64,000 nt of DNA, from positions 1 to 64,000 of the forward strand of contig NZ_BMVY01000001.1 of assembly GCF_014650955.1 (NCBI RefSeq), given 5' to 3'. Each line of letters opens with the position of its first letter. Within the stretch, counting starts at the first letter, position 1. The DNA is from Streptomyces tauricus. GTDB lineage: Bacteria > Actinomycetota > Actinomycetes > Streptomycetales > Streptomycetaceae. Positions 1 to 7,889 of the stretch are shown here, piece after piece. A program made the translations under genes and the position numbers. The notes beneath the pieces are model-generated. The model ran no database searches and was not told where the DNA came from. It worked only from the letters and a program-made list of their open reading frames with translations.

Positions 1-159
1 GGTGGGGAGGGCGGCGGCGGCCTGCCCGGCGCGCGGCGCGGGCCGGGCCGCCGCCACGGCGCTCCCCGCCGACGCCACCAGGGCGAGGGCGCAGAGCAGG
101 GTGGGTATCCGGCGGCCCGGGGATCTCGACGAGCTGGTGGATCCGGTCGATCTGAACAC
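1..159 (-). CDS. N-terminus of a secreted protein (partial)
   Basis: Only the first 53 codons are in the window; the gene continues off the left edge. I chose the GTG at 159-157 because AGGAGA lies a few bases upstream on the minus strand. The residues start MFRSTGSTSS, followed by an arginine-containing n-region, a hydrophobic core (about residues 20-36, LLCALALVASAGSAVA) and an Ala-rich AVAAA cleavage region, which is a normal Sec signal peptide. What follows is Ala/Pro-rich and too short to identify. The function is unknown; only export is supported. Confidence 0.6.
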   Translation of the reverse strand, partial: MFRSTGSTSSSRSPGRRIPTLLCALALVASAGSAVAAARPAPRAGQAAAALPT

Positions 160-199
160 GGATTCTCCTGTGCGTGGGGGGGGTGGGGGGTGAGAAGAC

Positions 200-221
200 G
201 TTGTTCATGGATGTGAACAAC
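200..221. promoter_or_regulatory. Perfect inverted repeat in the divergent promoter region
   Basis: GTTGTTCA and TGAACAAC form perfect 8-bp arms around a 6-bp spacer. The element sits in the unusually AT-rich gap (160-447) between two divergent genes, about 40 bp upstream of the leftward secreted-protein start. The same gap has a second small dyad, ACCT-AA-AGGT at 254-263, flanked by two TGAACC hexamers (251-256 and 265-270), and a poly-G run at about 176-190. An operator or promoter role is inference from placement. Confidence 0.4.
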
Positions 222-447
222 AAGCGCATTCGTGGAATCTCGGCGATCGGTGAACCTAAAGGTCTGAACCAAGCGCGTCAAGATGTGAAGCAAAGACGGC
301 CGACATTCACCGGGGGAGCGCAAGGAGTTGAAGGCGGCACGGTCTCTGGAGGGGCGGTCCGCGGAACCCGTCATTACGATGAAGGAGATCGTCGCGCCGC
401 CCGAAGGCCGGTGTGCGAGGGGGCCGACCGACGTCAGGAGGGCCGCC

Positions 448-1290
448 GTGAGCACGATCGCGGTGAAGGCCGCCCAGCTGAGGAGCGGGCTCGTCCTCCC
501 TTACGCGGAGGCGGGATATCCGGAGGGTGCCCCCGTCGTCTTCGTGCACGGCCTCGCGGACTCCTGGTGGGCGTTCGAGCCGCTGCTCAGGCAACTCCCC
601 GCCGCGGTGCACGGGTACGCCCCCACCCAGCGCGGCCACGGCGACGCCGAACGGCCCCCCGACGGTTACGCCCCGCAGGACTTCGCCGCCGACCTGGTGG
701 AATTCCTCGACGCCGTGGGTATTCACCGGGCCGTCCTGGTCGGCGCGTCGAGCGGCGGGGTGGCCGCGCGGCTCGTCGCGGGCAGTCATCCCGACCGGGT
801 GGCGGGTCTGGTCCTGGCGGGCGTCCCGGCCACTCTCGCCGACAAGCCGGGCGCGACGGCCCTGGCGGAGAAGGTCAAGGACCTCGTCGACCCCGTGCCG
901 CGTGCCTTCGTCGAGGAACTGCTCGCCGGCCTCACGGCCCGTCCGCCGGGGCGCGGACTCCTCGCGACGATCGCCGAGGAGAACCTGAAGGTGCCCGCGC
1001 GGGTGTGGCAGGAGACCCTGCGCGGACTGCTGGAGACGGATCTCGACGCCACGCTGAGAGGGATCCTCGTCCCCACGCTCGTGCTCTGGGGCGACGCCGA
1101 CGGCATCCTGCCGCGCTCCGACCAGCAGCGGATCGTGGACACGCTCTTCGACGCGCGACTCGTCGTGTACGAGGGGGCCGGGCACGCCCTGTACTGGGAG
1201 GAGCCCGAACGGCTCGTCCAGGACGTCGCGGCCTTCGCCACCGGGGTCCTGCCCGACCGTCCGAACGGCCGGGCAGCACCCCGGATGTGA
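448..1290 (+). CDS. alpha/beta-fold hydrolase
   Basis: A 280-residue cytoplasmic alpha/beta hydrolase. The oxyanion-loop HG (VHGLADSW, about residue 34) is followed by the nucleophile elbow GASSG with Ser101, then an acidic residue in LWGDAD and a C-terminal His in GAGHALYW, so the full catalytic triad is visible. The open frame extends upstream to 328, but the GTG at 448 has AGGAGG (436-441) at good spacing and begins just before the family's first strand. Family members include esterases, haloperoxidase-like enzymes and C-C hydrolases; the substrate cannot be deduced here. It stands alone, transcribed away from the secreted-protein gene at the left edge. Confidence 0.85.
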   Translation: MSTIAVKAAQLRSGLVLPYAEAGYPEGAPVVFVHGLADSWWAFEPLLRQLPAAVHGYAPTQRGHGDAERPPDGYAPQDFAADLVEFLDAVGIHRAVLVGASSGGVAARLVAGSHPDRVAGLVLAGVPATLADKPGATALAEKVKDLVDPVPRAFVEELLAGLTARPPGRGLLATIAEENLKVPARVWQETLRGLLETDLDATLRGILVPTLVLWGDADGILPRSDQQRIVDTLFDARLVVYEGAGHALYWEEPERLVQDVAAFATGVLPDRPNGRAAPRM

Positions 1291-1300
1291 CGCGCCATCA

Positions 1301-1341
1301 GACCCGGATCGGACCCGTATCACAGACCTGGATCGGACCTG
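1301..1341. repeat. Two imperfect 17-bp direct repeats
   Basis: GACCCGGATCGGACCCG (1301-1317) recurs as GACCTGGATCGGACCTG (1325-1341), a 24-bp period with two C-to-T differences. It lies between two convergent genes. I see no promoter there. It may be a simple duplication that contributes to a transcription end. Confidence 0.5.
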
Positions 1342-1376
1342 GGTCAGCCTCTGATGAGTTATCGATCAGGGCTTGA

Positions 1377-2171
1377 TCAGGCGTTGGGGTCGAACGCGAT
1401 CCCCGACGGCTTCGCCGACGCGAGATGCGAGTTGAACGTGCTGTCCTTGATGCCGAGCGTCGCACTCCCGAAGTTGTAGGAGGTCAACGTGGTACGCAGG
1501 TTGCCCGGGTAGCCGTTCCAGCCGACCAGCGGCGGGCGCTGCCAGGTCCCCTTGTGGTTCTCCGGCGGCTCGTCGCCCGCGGTCGCGGCGCGGAAGCAGT
1601 GCGTGCTGATCCCGTCCTTGTGGTAGACGACCTTGGCGTGAGTGCCGTCCCAGCGGATCGCCGACCGGTTGTGGACCGTGAACGAGCCGTGGTTGGACGT
1701 CGAGACGTACTGGGCCTCGTTGTTCTGCACCCAGACCACGACGTGCTCCCAGTCGTGCCGGTGGCCGCCGAGCCCGCTGCCGGCCAGCGCCTGGTCCTTC
1801 TCGAAGTAGGAGCCGTAGACGATCGCGCACCAGCCGTTGTTGCACTTGGAGCGCGAGTAGGTGTTGACGCTGTCCAGGTCGGACGCGTCACGGCACTGGC
1901 CGTTGAGGGCGCCGCTCGGGTTGAGCCCGCCGTTGACCGTTCCGTCGGGGCCGATGGCAGCCGTGGCGTAGCAGCCGTCCGTGTCGTAGTCGTAGGTGGG
2001 CTGGAACGTCGAGTCCAGCGCCTCCGCGTTCGCGGGCAGAGCGGGGGGCGGCGCCGCCAGGGCGGTGGCCGGGAATACGAGGACCAGAGCCGCGGCGCCC
2101 GCCAGTACGCCGAGCGACTTCCGGCCCAGACGCCGGGATCCGTGGGACTTCGATGCCGGTCTGCCGTTCAC
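1377..2171 (-). CDS. Secreted NPP1/NLP family protein
   Basis: A 264-residue member of the NPP1 (necrosis- and ethylene-inducing peptide-like) family. The signature heptapeptide GHRHDWE is intact and followed by HVVVW, the metal-binding and activity-critical motif of characterised NLPs. A signal peptide is clear: basic n-region (GSRRLGRKS), hydrophobic core (LGVLAGAAALVLVF), ATALA cleavage site. Cys residues at DGCYA, GQCRD, SKCNNGWC and THCFR suggest disulfides. The frame is open to 2261, but the GTG at 2171 has AGGAGG (complement of 2178-2183) just upstream. In plant pathogens the family lyses eudicot membranes; many Streptomyces copies are untested, so toxicity here is inference. Convergent with the hydrolase at 448. 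Confidence 0.9.
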   Translation of the reverse strand: MNGRPASKSHGSRRLGRKSLGVLAGAAALVLVFPATALAAPPPALPANAEALDSTFQPTYDYDTDGCYATAAIGPDGTVNGGLNPSGALNGQCRDASDLDSVNTYSRSKCNNGWCAIVYGSYFEKDQALAGSGLGGHRHDWEHVVVWVQNNEAQYVSTSNHGSFTVHNRSAIRWDGTHAKVVYHKDGISTHCFRAATAGDEPPENHKGTWQRPPLVGWNGYPGNLRTTLTSYNFGSATLGIKDSTFNSHLASAKPSGIAFDPNA

Positions 2172-2208
2172 AGGTGTCCTCCTCATCGGCCCCGTGCAGG
2201 CCAACGCC

Positions 2209-2237
2209 CTTTGTGGCATGTGACTTTGTGACATGTG
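2209..2237. promoter_or_regulatory. Tandem 14-bp direct repeat upstream of the NLP gene
   Basis: CTTTGTGGCATGTG (2209-2222) is followed by CTTTGTGACATGTG (2224-2237), 13 of 14 identical with a 15-bp period, 38-66 bp upstream of the leftward NLP start. The position and near-identity suggest a regulator binding site. No trans-acting factor can be named. Confidence 0.45.
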
Positions 2238-2373
2238 CAGTTCAGAGTCGCGGATTTTCACTCGCGTGCCAAGAGGTCCCAGTGGTCACAACGGTTACGG
2301 AGCGCCCAACACTTGTCGCTCAACCGGCCCAAGAACGTCACACACGAGGAGGGTTGGTGGAAAGCTGTGCCGC

Positions 2374-4164
2374 ATGAGCGCGCCGCAGGTCACCCGGCCG
2401 ACGGATGACGGGCACACCGGCCCCCGTCCGCCCGACCCCGCGACCGAGGGTGAACGCCCCGGCCGCTTCGGCGGATTGCCGCGGTATGTCCGCTCGGCGC
2501 GGCACCGGCGCTGGCCGTACGCGCTGGCCGTCGCCGCGCTCCTCGCCCAGATGGCCGTCGCGATGGTCACCGCCGCCGTGGAGCAGACCCCCACCATCGA
2601 CGAACCCGTGTACGTGGCCTCGGCCGAGGTGTACCTGAAGGAACGCAGCTTCCGTTACAACCCCGAACACCCGCCGCTGGGCAAGCTGATCATCGCGTCC
2701 GGCCTGGTGCTCACCGACGCGCACCTCGACCCGGACTTCGTCGGAAGCCAGACGGCACTCGGACGGCACGTGCTGTACGAGTCGGGCAACGACCCCGGCC
2801 GCCTGATGCTGTACGCACGCCTGCCGGTGATCGCCCTGACGCTGCTGTTCGGGCTGGTCGTCCTCGCCTTCGCCCGCGACCTCACCGGCCCGCCCGGCGG
2901 CCTGGTGGCGCTGGCCCTGTACGCGTTCTCGCCGGACGTCATCGCCAACGGCTCGCTGGCCACGCTCGACGTGCCCGCGACCGGGTTCCTGCTCGCGGCC
3001 CTGTGGCTGCTGTGGCGGGCCCGACGGCGACCGCACCTCTGCCTCCCGCTCGCCGGGGTGGCCCTGGGCGCGGCGGCGGCCACCAAGATGAGCGTGCTGC
3101 CGGTGATCCCGGTGCTGATGCTCCTGGGCGTCCTGTCGTTCTGGCACGCCCGCCGGACGCCGGGACCCGACGTTCGGCCCCCGGAACCCGATGCCCGGCC
3201 CCAGCCCCCGCACCTCGACGCCCGCGCCCGCATCAGGCTCCTCGCGTACGGGGCGGCGGCGGCCGTGGGGATGGCACTGGTCGCGGTCGCCGTCGTGTGG
3301 GCCACCTATCTCGTCGTCGACCCGCGGATGCGCTGGGCGGCCCCCGAGAACGTGCCGGACATCCCCGGGACGCGAGGCAGGGTCGCGGCCTGGCTGCCGT
3401 TCCCCGAGGCCTACCGCGACGGCATGCGCATCCAGTTCGGCTTCGAGTACGACATCTGGCAGGGCTTCCTGTTCGGGCGGCTCTACGAGGGCTCCCTCTG
3501 GTACTACCTGCCGGCCGCGCTCCTGGTGAAGACCCCGCTCGGCATGCTCGCACTGTGGACCGCGGGCTCCGCCGCGATCCTCGCCGTACGCGCACTGCGC
3601 CCGGCCGCCCCGTACGTGCTCGTCCCCGCCGCCGTACTCCTCGCCATCGCCGTGCACGGCGCCCGGGATCTCGGGGTGCGCTACGCGGTGTTCATGCCGA
3701 TGCTCCTGGCGGTCGCCGCCGCCGGAGTGACGCTCGCGCGGCGGCGGCCGGCCCACTGGGCGACGGCGGCGCTGGTCTGCTTCGTGGCGGTCAGCTCGCT
3801 GCGCACCTACCCGTACTACCTGCCGTACTCCAACGAGGCGTTCGGCGGACCGGCGAAGACCCATCTGCGGCTGCACGACTCGAACGTCGACTGGGGCCAG
3901 GATCTGGGCCGTCTCGCGGACCACCTCGACCGGCGCCACTTCGGGGAGCCGGTCTGGCTGGTCTACAAGGGCGCGGGCGTGCCCTCGTACTACGGCATCG
4001 ACGCGTCCGACCCGCTCAGGGCTCCCCTCGGCGAGGTGCACGGACTGCTGGTGGTGTCCGACTCCGCGGTGGCGAAGGCGGACGGGCGGCTGGCCGCACT
4101 GCTCGACACCAGCACGCCGATCGACGACGTCGGCCACTCGATCACGGTGTTCCGCCGCCGCTGA
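2374..4164 (+). CDS. GT39-like polytopic membrane glycosyltransferase
   Basis: A 596-residue integral membrane protein resembling GT-C fold, GT39/ArnT-like enzymes that move sugars from polyprenyl-phosphate carriers. After an N-terminal hydrophobic helix (YALAVAALLAQMAVAMV) comes the first extracytoplasmic loop with TIDEP, the usual acidic pair, then NPEHPPLGK, a motif of this superfamily. About ten further hydrophobic segments follow, then a soluble tail with HDSNVDWGQDLGRL. I start at ATG 2374; the upstream open frame gives low-complexity sequence, and GGAAAG is the nearest weak ribosome binding site. Acceptor and donor are unknown. It is distinct from the canonical protein O-mannosyltransferase at 45814-47553. 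Confidence 0.8.
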   Translation: MSAPQVTRPTDDGHTGPRPPDPATEGERPGRFGGLPRYVRSARHRRWPYALAVAALLAQMAVAMVTAAVEQTPTIDEPVYVASAEVYLKERSFRYNPEHPPLGKLIIASGLVLTDAHLDPDFVGSQTALGRHVLYESGNDPGRLMLYARLPVIALTLLFGLVVLAFARDLTGPPGGLVALALYAFSPDVIANGSLATLDVPATGFLLAALWLLWRARRRPHLCLPLAGVALGAAAATKMSVLPVIPVLMLLGVLSFWHARRTPGPDVRPPEPDARPQPPHLDARARIRLLAYGAAAAVGMALVAVAVVWATYLVVDPRMRWAAPENVPDIPGTRGRVAAWLPFPEAYRDGMRIQFGFEYDIWQGFLFGRLYEGSLWYYLPAALLVKTPLGMLALWTAGSAAILAVRALRPAAPYVLVPAAVLLAIAVHGARDLGVRYAVFMPMLLAVAAAGVTLARRRPAHWATAALVCFVAVSSLRTYPYYLPYSNEAFGGPAKTHLRLHDSNVDWGQDLGRLADHLDRRHFGEPVWLVYKGAGVPSYYGIDASDPLRAPLGEVHGLLVVSDSAVAKADGRLAALLDTSTPIDDVGHSITVFRRR

Positions 4165-4273
4165 CACCGACGGCCACGCACCGTCACGCGGCGGAGCGCC
4201 ACGGGAGGTCTGTTCAGTCACAACTGCCGCTCGTGCCCGACTGGTTGGGCCGCGGCGAGGGTACCGTCCCGTC

Positions 4274-5197
4274 ATGACGACGCGTCGTACGAGTCCTGTG
4301 AACAGACGCGGACGCGGACGCGGCGCGGCCAGGGCGATCGTGACGGCCCTCCTGTGCGTACTGGTGGCGCTCCCCGCGAGAAGCGGCGCCGCGCCGGAGG
4401 CGGCGGCCTCCGCACCGAGCACCGGCCGGGACCACTACGTCGGCACGTTCAACATCTACGGGAACATCGGCCACCGGGGCGACGCGGGCGACTGGATCGG
4501 GGAAGAGGCCGACGCCGTCCGGGACCTCACCCTCGGCGACATGGACCGGTGGTTGTTCATCGGCCTCCAGGAAGTCTGCAAGGCTCAAGGGGAGCGTTTC
4601 GCAAGGGAGTTGGGGCTGCGCAGCGCCTTCGTCGACACCGGTACGAAGTGTGCCGACGGCCAGGCCTACGGGAACACCCTGCTGTTCCACTCGGCCGTCC
4701 GGATCCTGCCACCGGCACTGCTGCCCAACCCGGACGGCAGGGGAGGCGAACGGGGCATCATCTGTGCCGTCGTCCGTGTCGCCGGTCGGCCGGACCTGGC
4801 CGGGCCACCGGTCACCGCGTGCAGCACGCACCTGACCGTCGGCGCTGCGAAGGACGCGGAACGGCGGGCGCAGACCGGGTTCATCCACGACGACTGGAAG
4901 CCGGACGGCATCCACCGGCTCGGTGCCACGGGCCCGGTCGTCCTGGCGGGTGACCTGAACGCACCGCCCGACGCACCGGAACTCGACGTCCTGTACAGCG
5001 GCAACGGCAGCGAGGCGAGCGGCCTCCGGGAGAGCGGACCGTCCTACGTCCGGCCGACCTACGACGACGGCCGCAAGATCGACTACTTGTTCTCCTGGGG
5101 CGAGGGCGCATCAGGGCGCTGGCACTGCACCGGAGCGCGCCGCACGGTCAACTCGGACCACAGCTTCTACTACAGCGTGTTGTCGACCGGGGCCTGA
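4274..5197 (+). CDS. Secreted endonuclease/exonuclease/phosphatase-fold protein
   Basis: A 307-residue EEP-superfamily (DNase I/sphingomyelinase fold) hydrolase with a signal peptide (RRGRGRGAARAIVTALLCVLVALPARSGA is basic then hydrophobic). The active-site landmarks are visible in order: GTFNIYGN, LQEV (metal-binding Glu), CSTHLT, GDLNAPP (Asp/Asn pair), KIDYLF, and the terminal NSDHSF with the catalytic His. This set supports metal-dependent phosphodiesterase chemistry; nucleic acid, phospholipid or another phosphodiester could be the substrate. Four Cys residues suggest an extracytoplasmic disulfide protein. Its last 28 bases overlap the convergent gene at 5170-6951. Confidence 0.85.
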   Translation: MTTRRTSPVNRRGRGRGAARAIVTALLCVLVALPARSGAAPEAAASAPSTGRDHYVGTFNIYGNIGHRGDAGDWIGEEADAVRDLTLGDMDRWLFIGLQEVCKAQGERFARELGLRSAFVDTGTKCADGQAYGNTLLFHSAVRILPPALLPNPDGRGGERGIICAVVRVAGRPDLAGPPVTACSTHLTVGAAKDAERRAQTGFIHDDWKPDGIHRLGATGPVVLAGDLNAPPDAPELDVLYSGNGSEASGLRESGPSYVRPTYDDGRKIDYLFSWGEGASGRWHCTGARRTVNSDHSFYYSVLSTGA

Positions 5198-6951
5198 AGA
5201 GCGGACGCCGGACGGGCGGTCGGCCCCGGCACGGGTGAGCGGGCGGCCTCGGGGCGGTGGACGCCGCGCGGCCGGTACCCCAGCCGGTCCGCCACTCCCA
5301 CCAGATCGGCCAGCAGCCAGACGATGGCCAGCCACATCTCGGTGCCCTGGAGGCCGGGCTCCCGGCCGGGCCCCGTACCGTCCTCGCCCGGCGGCCCGAA
5401 GCCGAAACCGGATCCGTCCCGCCACTCTCCCAGCGCGTACGCCAGCTGTTCCCCGGCCCAGGCCCGTGCCTCGGCGGCGCGGTGGCCGCTCTGCCGGCCG
5501 ACGAGCCACAGCGGATGGGCCACGTCCAGTACGTTGCACGCGTTCTGGCGGCCCGCGGCGAACCAGCGCGGATCCCCGCCGTGGCCGAGCACGGTGTCCA
5601 CCACCCGCTCCGCGTACGGCAGGGGGAGCCCGAACTGGGCGAACGAGCCGCGCGTGAGCCGGTAGTAGCCGTTGACGAGCTGCAACCGGCCCTCGGCGGG
5701 CGAAGCGGCCCGGCCCCACATCCCCGTCCATGGATCCACCCGGGTGCCCAGCCAGCCGAACAGCGCCTCCAGGGTGCCCGGTTCGCCCGCTCCGGCGCCG
5801 AGTCCGAGGTTGTGGTGCGCGCCGGTCGCCCAGCAGTCCACCCAGGCGCCGGCCGACCAGGCCCGGGTCCGCCACGGCAGCGCGTCCAGACGTGCGACCA
5901 GTTGGCCCGCCGTCATGCGCTCGACCGTGCGGACCGGGTGGGCGAAACGGGAGCCCAGCAGATTCAGCGCGTAGCCCACGGACAGCACGTGGTACTCGGC
6001 GGCGCCGTCGTCGATCCAGCCGTCCGCCGCGCGGGCGGGCAGCACGCCGGGGCCGCCGTCTTCGGCGAGCTCGGGCACCATTCCCTCGGCCGGGTCCTGC
6101 AGCGCGCGCAGTCGCTCGACGTGCTCGGCGGCGGACAACTGCGGCGGAGGTGTGCCGAGGAGCAGATCGGCGATCTCCACGGCGTCGCAGTGGGCGCGTA
6201 CGGTCGGCGGCGCGCCGGGCCGGTCGCGGTACCGGCCCGCGCCGGCGTCCCAGGCGCGCGCGAGGAGGTCACCTGCCTGCGCCCGCGCCAGGTCGGCGAA
6301 CCGGGCGACCGCGTCCCCGAGCGAGCCGCCGGCCTCCGCCGTCCCCCGCAGGGGACCGGAATCACGCCGGGCGGGACCGGACTCGCGCCGGTCGCGCAGC
6401 CGACGGGCCGGGTTGCCCGCGGCGACGGACCAGGGCGGCAGATCCTTGGTCACCACCGCTCCCGCGCCCACCACGCAGTGGTCGCCGATGGTCACCCCGT
6501 CCAGGACGACGACGTTCGACCCGATCCACACGTCGTCGCCGACGGTGATGCCCCTGCTGGTGAGGGGCTGCCGGTGCACGGGCCGGCCGGGCGCGAACCC
6601 GTGGTTGAAACCGAGCAGTGAACTGTGGGCACCGATCCGCACCCCGTCCCCCAGTACGATCCGGCCCCGCACGGTGGCGTACGGATTGACGGTGCAGTCG
6701 GAGCCGGTGGTGACCCGGCCGGTGACGTAGGCGTGCCCGGCGACGTACGAGTTCTCGCCGAGCCGCAGCGTGTCGGTGAAGACGCCTGCGGCGGGCGAGA
6801 CGAAACAGCGCGGGCCGATGCTCGCCCCACCGTCCGTCAGCAGTTTCTGGTGAGCGGCCTGGGCGTCCCGCTGCGCGGCGGAGGCTCGGCCGTCGAAGTC
6901 CCAGGGGCAGTGGTCGAAGTAGGAATCGTCCAGGGCGCTTTCCGAATCCAT
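5170..6951 (-). CDS. Left-handed beta-helix acyltransferase fused to an all-helical domain
   Basis: A 593-residue two-part protein. Residues about 20-200 are a hexapeptide-repeat (LbH) acyltransferase of the maltose/galactoside acetyltransferase type: repeated VxIGxx units, GFNHGF with the expected catalytic His, and the GDDVWIGSNVVVLDGVTIG coil followed by GAGAVVTKDLPPWSVAAGNPAR. Residues about 220-575 are a separate Trp- and His-rich helical region (AGAWVDCWATGAHHNLGLG, NGYYRLTRGSFAQFGLP) that resembles alpha/alpha-toroid carbohydrate-active proteins; that assignment is tentative. No signal peptide. ATG 6951 is used; a GTG sits directly before it at 6954. The fusion suggests modification of a sugar that the same polypeptide binds or cleaves. 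Confidence 0.75.
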   Translation of the reverse strand: MDSESALDDSYFDHCPWDFDGRASAAQRDAQAAHQKLLTDGGASIGPRCFVSPAAGVFTDTLRLGENSYVAGHAYVTGRVTTGSDCTVNPYATVRGRIVLGDGVRIGAHSSLLGFNHGFAPGRPVHRQPLTSRGITVGDDVWIGSNVVVLDGVTIGDHCVVGAGAVVTKDLPPWSVAAGNPARRLRDRRESGPARRDSGPLRGTAEAGGSLGDAVARFADLARAQAGDLLARAWDAGAGRYRDRPGAPPTVRAHCDAVEIADLLLGTPPPQLSAAEHVERLRALQDPAEGMVPELAEDGGPGVLPARAADGWIDDGAAEYHVLSVGYALNLLGSRFAHPVRTVERMTAGQLVARLDALPWRTRAWSAGAWVDCWATGAHHNLGLGAGAGEPGTLEALFGWLGTRVDPWTGMWGRAASPAEGRLQLVNGYYRLTRGSFAQFGLPLPYAERVVDTVLGHGGDPRWFAAGRQNACNVLDVAHPLWLVGRQSGHRAAEARAWAGEQLAYALGEWRDGSGFGFGPPGEDGTGPGREPGLQGTEMWLAIVWLLADLVGVADRLGYRPRGVHRPEAARSPVPGPTARPASALQAPVDNTL

Positions 6952-6959
6952 CACACGTA

Positions 6960-6988
6960 AGTATAGAGAGCGCTTACTCCGCCGACAA
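6960..6988 (-). promoter_or_regulatory. Promoter of the LbH fusion gene with an operator-like spacer
   Basis: On the minus strand, TTGTCG (complement of 6983-6988) and TATACT (complement of 6960-6965) are separated by exactly 17 bp. Transcription would start at or within a few bases of the ATG at 6951, giving a leaderless or nearly leaderless mRNA; no Shine-Dalgarno sequence is visible. The spacer holds AGCGCT (6969-6974), the core of many LacI-family operators, and GTAAG/CTTAC arms at 6957-6961 and 6973-6977. Repression by a LacI-type regulator is inference. Confidence 0.5.
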
Positions 6989-7105
6989 CGTCACCGGATG
7001 CCGAGCGGGAGTCCGAACGGCCGTACAGGGCGCGGTACCGGGGGGCGGGCCGTAGCGTGAGGCCCGGCAGGCCCGGATCCCATGACACGAACCCCTGGTG
7101 GCGCG

Positions 7106-7750
7106 ATGTGCTTCAGTGCGACGGCCGATCTCGTGGCGGGATGCGGCATCGCCGCCGTCGGGGTGGCTTGTGTGGCGCGGACCCGCAGGGTGGCCGACCT
7201 GCCGATGGCCGCGCTGCCCCTGATCCTGGGCGGCCATCAGATCGTCGAGTCCCTGGTCTGGCGCTCCGGCGGCGGTTCGGGCCCCGCCACCGTCGCCTGG
7301 GCGGCGATCGCCCTGCCGCTGCTCGCGGTGTGGGTGCCGGCGGGTGTGCTGTGCGTGGCGCCGCCGAGTGCCGTGCGACGGCTGATCGTCCCACTCGTCC
7401 TCGGGGTGCTGACCGCGGCGGTCCTCTCGTACCGCCTCGCCACGCACGGGGTGACCGCCGAGATCCGCGGCCACACCGTCGGCTACGCCGTGTCCCTGCC
7501 CGCCTCGGAGGTACTCGTGGCGGGCTATCTGCTGGCCACGATCGGTGCGCTGCTGCTGTCCGGCGACCGGATCCTGTGCCTCCTGGGCACGCTGGTGACC
7601 GTGGGCGCGGCGACCTGCTGGGCGCTGTGGGAGGCGGAGTTCGTCTCGACGTGGTGCGCGTTCGCGGCGGTGTGCTCGCTGGTGATGTACCGCTGGGTGC
7701 GCGGGCGGTCCGGATCACCGGACGTGTCCCGGGTGTCCGTCGCGGGGTGA
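7106..7750 (+). CDS. DUF6629 family membrane protein
   Basis: A 214-residue polytopic membrane protein of unknown function. It begins MCFSATADLVAG, the conserved start of the DUF6629 family, which is why I prefer ATG 7106 over the in-frame ATG at 7082. Six or seven hydrophobic segments follow, with the polar pairs GGHQIVESLVW and ALWEAEFVSTWCAF in the membrane-near regions. No enzymatic motif is evident. It stands alone and converges on the M4 protease across a strong terminator. Confidence 0.75.
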   Translation: MCFSATADLVAGCGIAAVGVACVARTRRVADLPMAALPLILGGHQIVESLVWRSGGGSGPATVAWAAIALPLLAVWVPAGVLCVAPPSAVRRLIVPLVLGVLTAAVLSYRLATHGVTAEIRGHTVGYAVSLPASEVLVAGYLLATIGALLLSGDRILCLLGTLVTVGAATCWALWEAEFVSTWCAFAAVCSLVMYRWVRGRSGSPDVSRVSVAG

Positions 7751-7817
7751 CGGCGATCCGGGGCCGCGACCCGACGGCGGGTCGGAGACCGGCGTCCCCG
7801 CGCACCGACCAAGACGT

Positions 7818-7856
7818 ACGCCGCCGCGCCCGGTAGGTCTCCGGGCGCGGCGGCGT
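7818..7856. terminator. Bidirectional terminator hairpin
   Basis: A perfect 16-bp stem (7818-7833 with 7841-7856) encloses a 7-base loop between two convergent genes. There is no T-tract, as is usual for Streptomyces terminators. Confidence 0.75.
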
Positions 7857-7889
7857 CCGTGTCCGGGCGGCTGCCCGGGGCGCGGTGGC

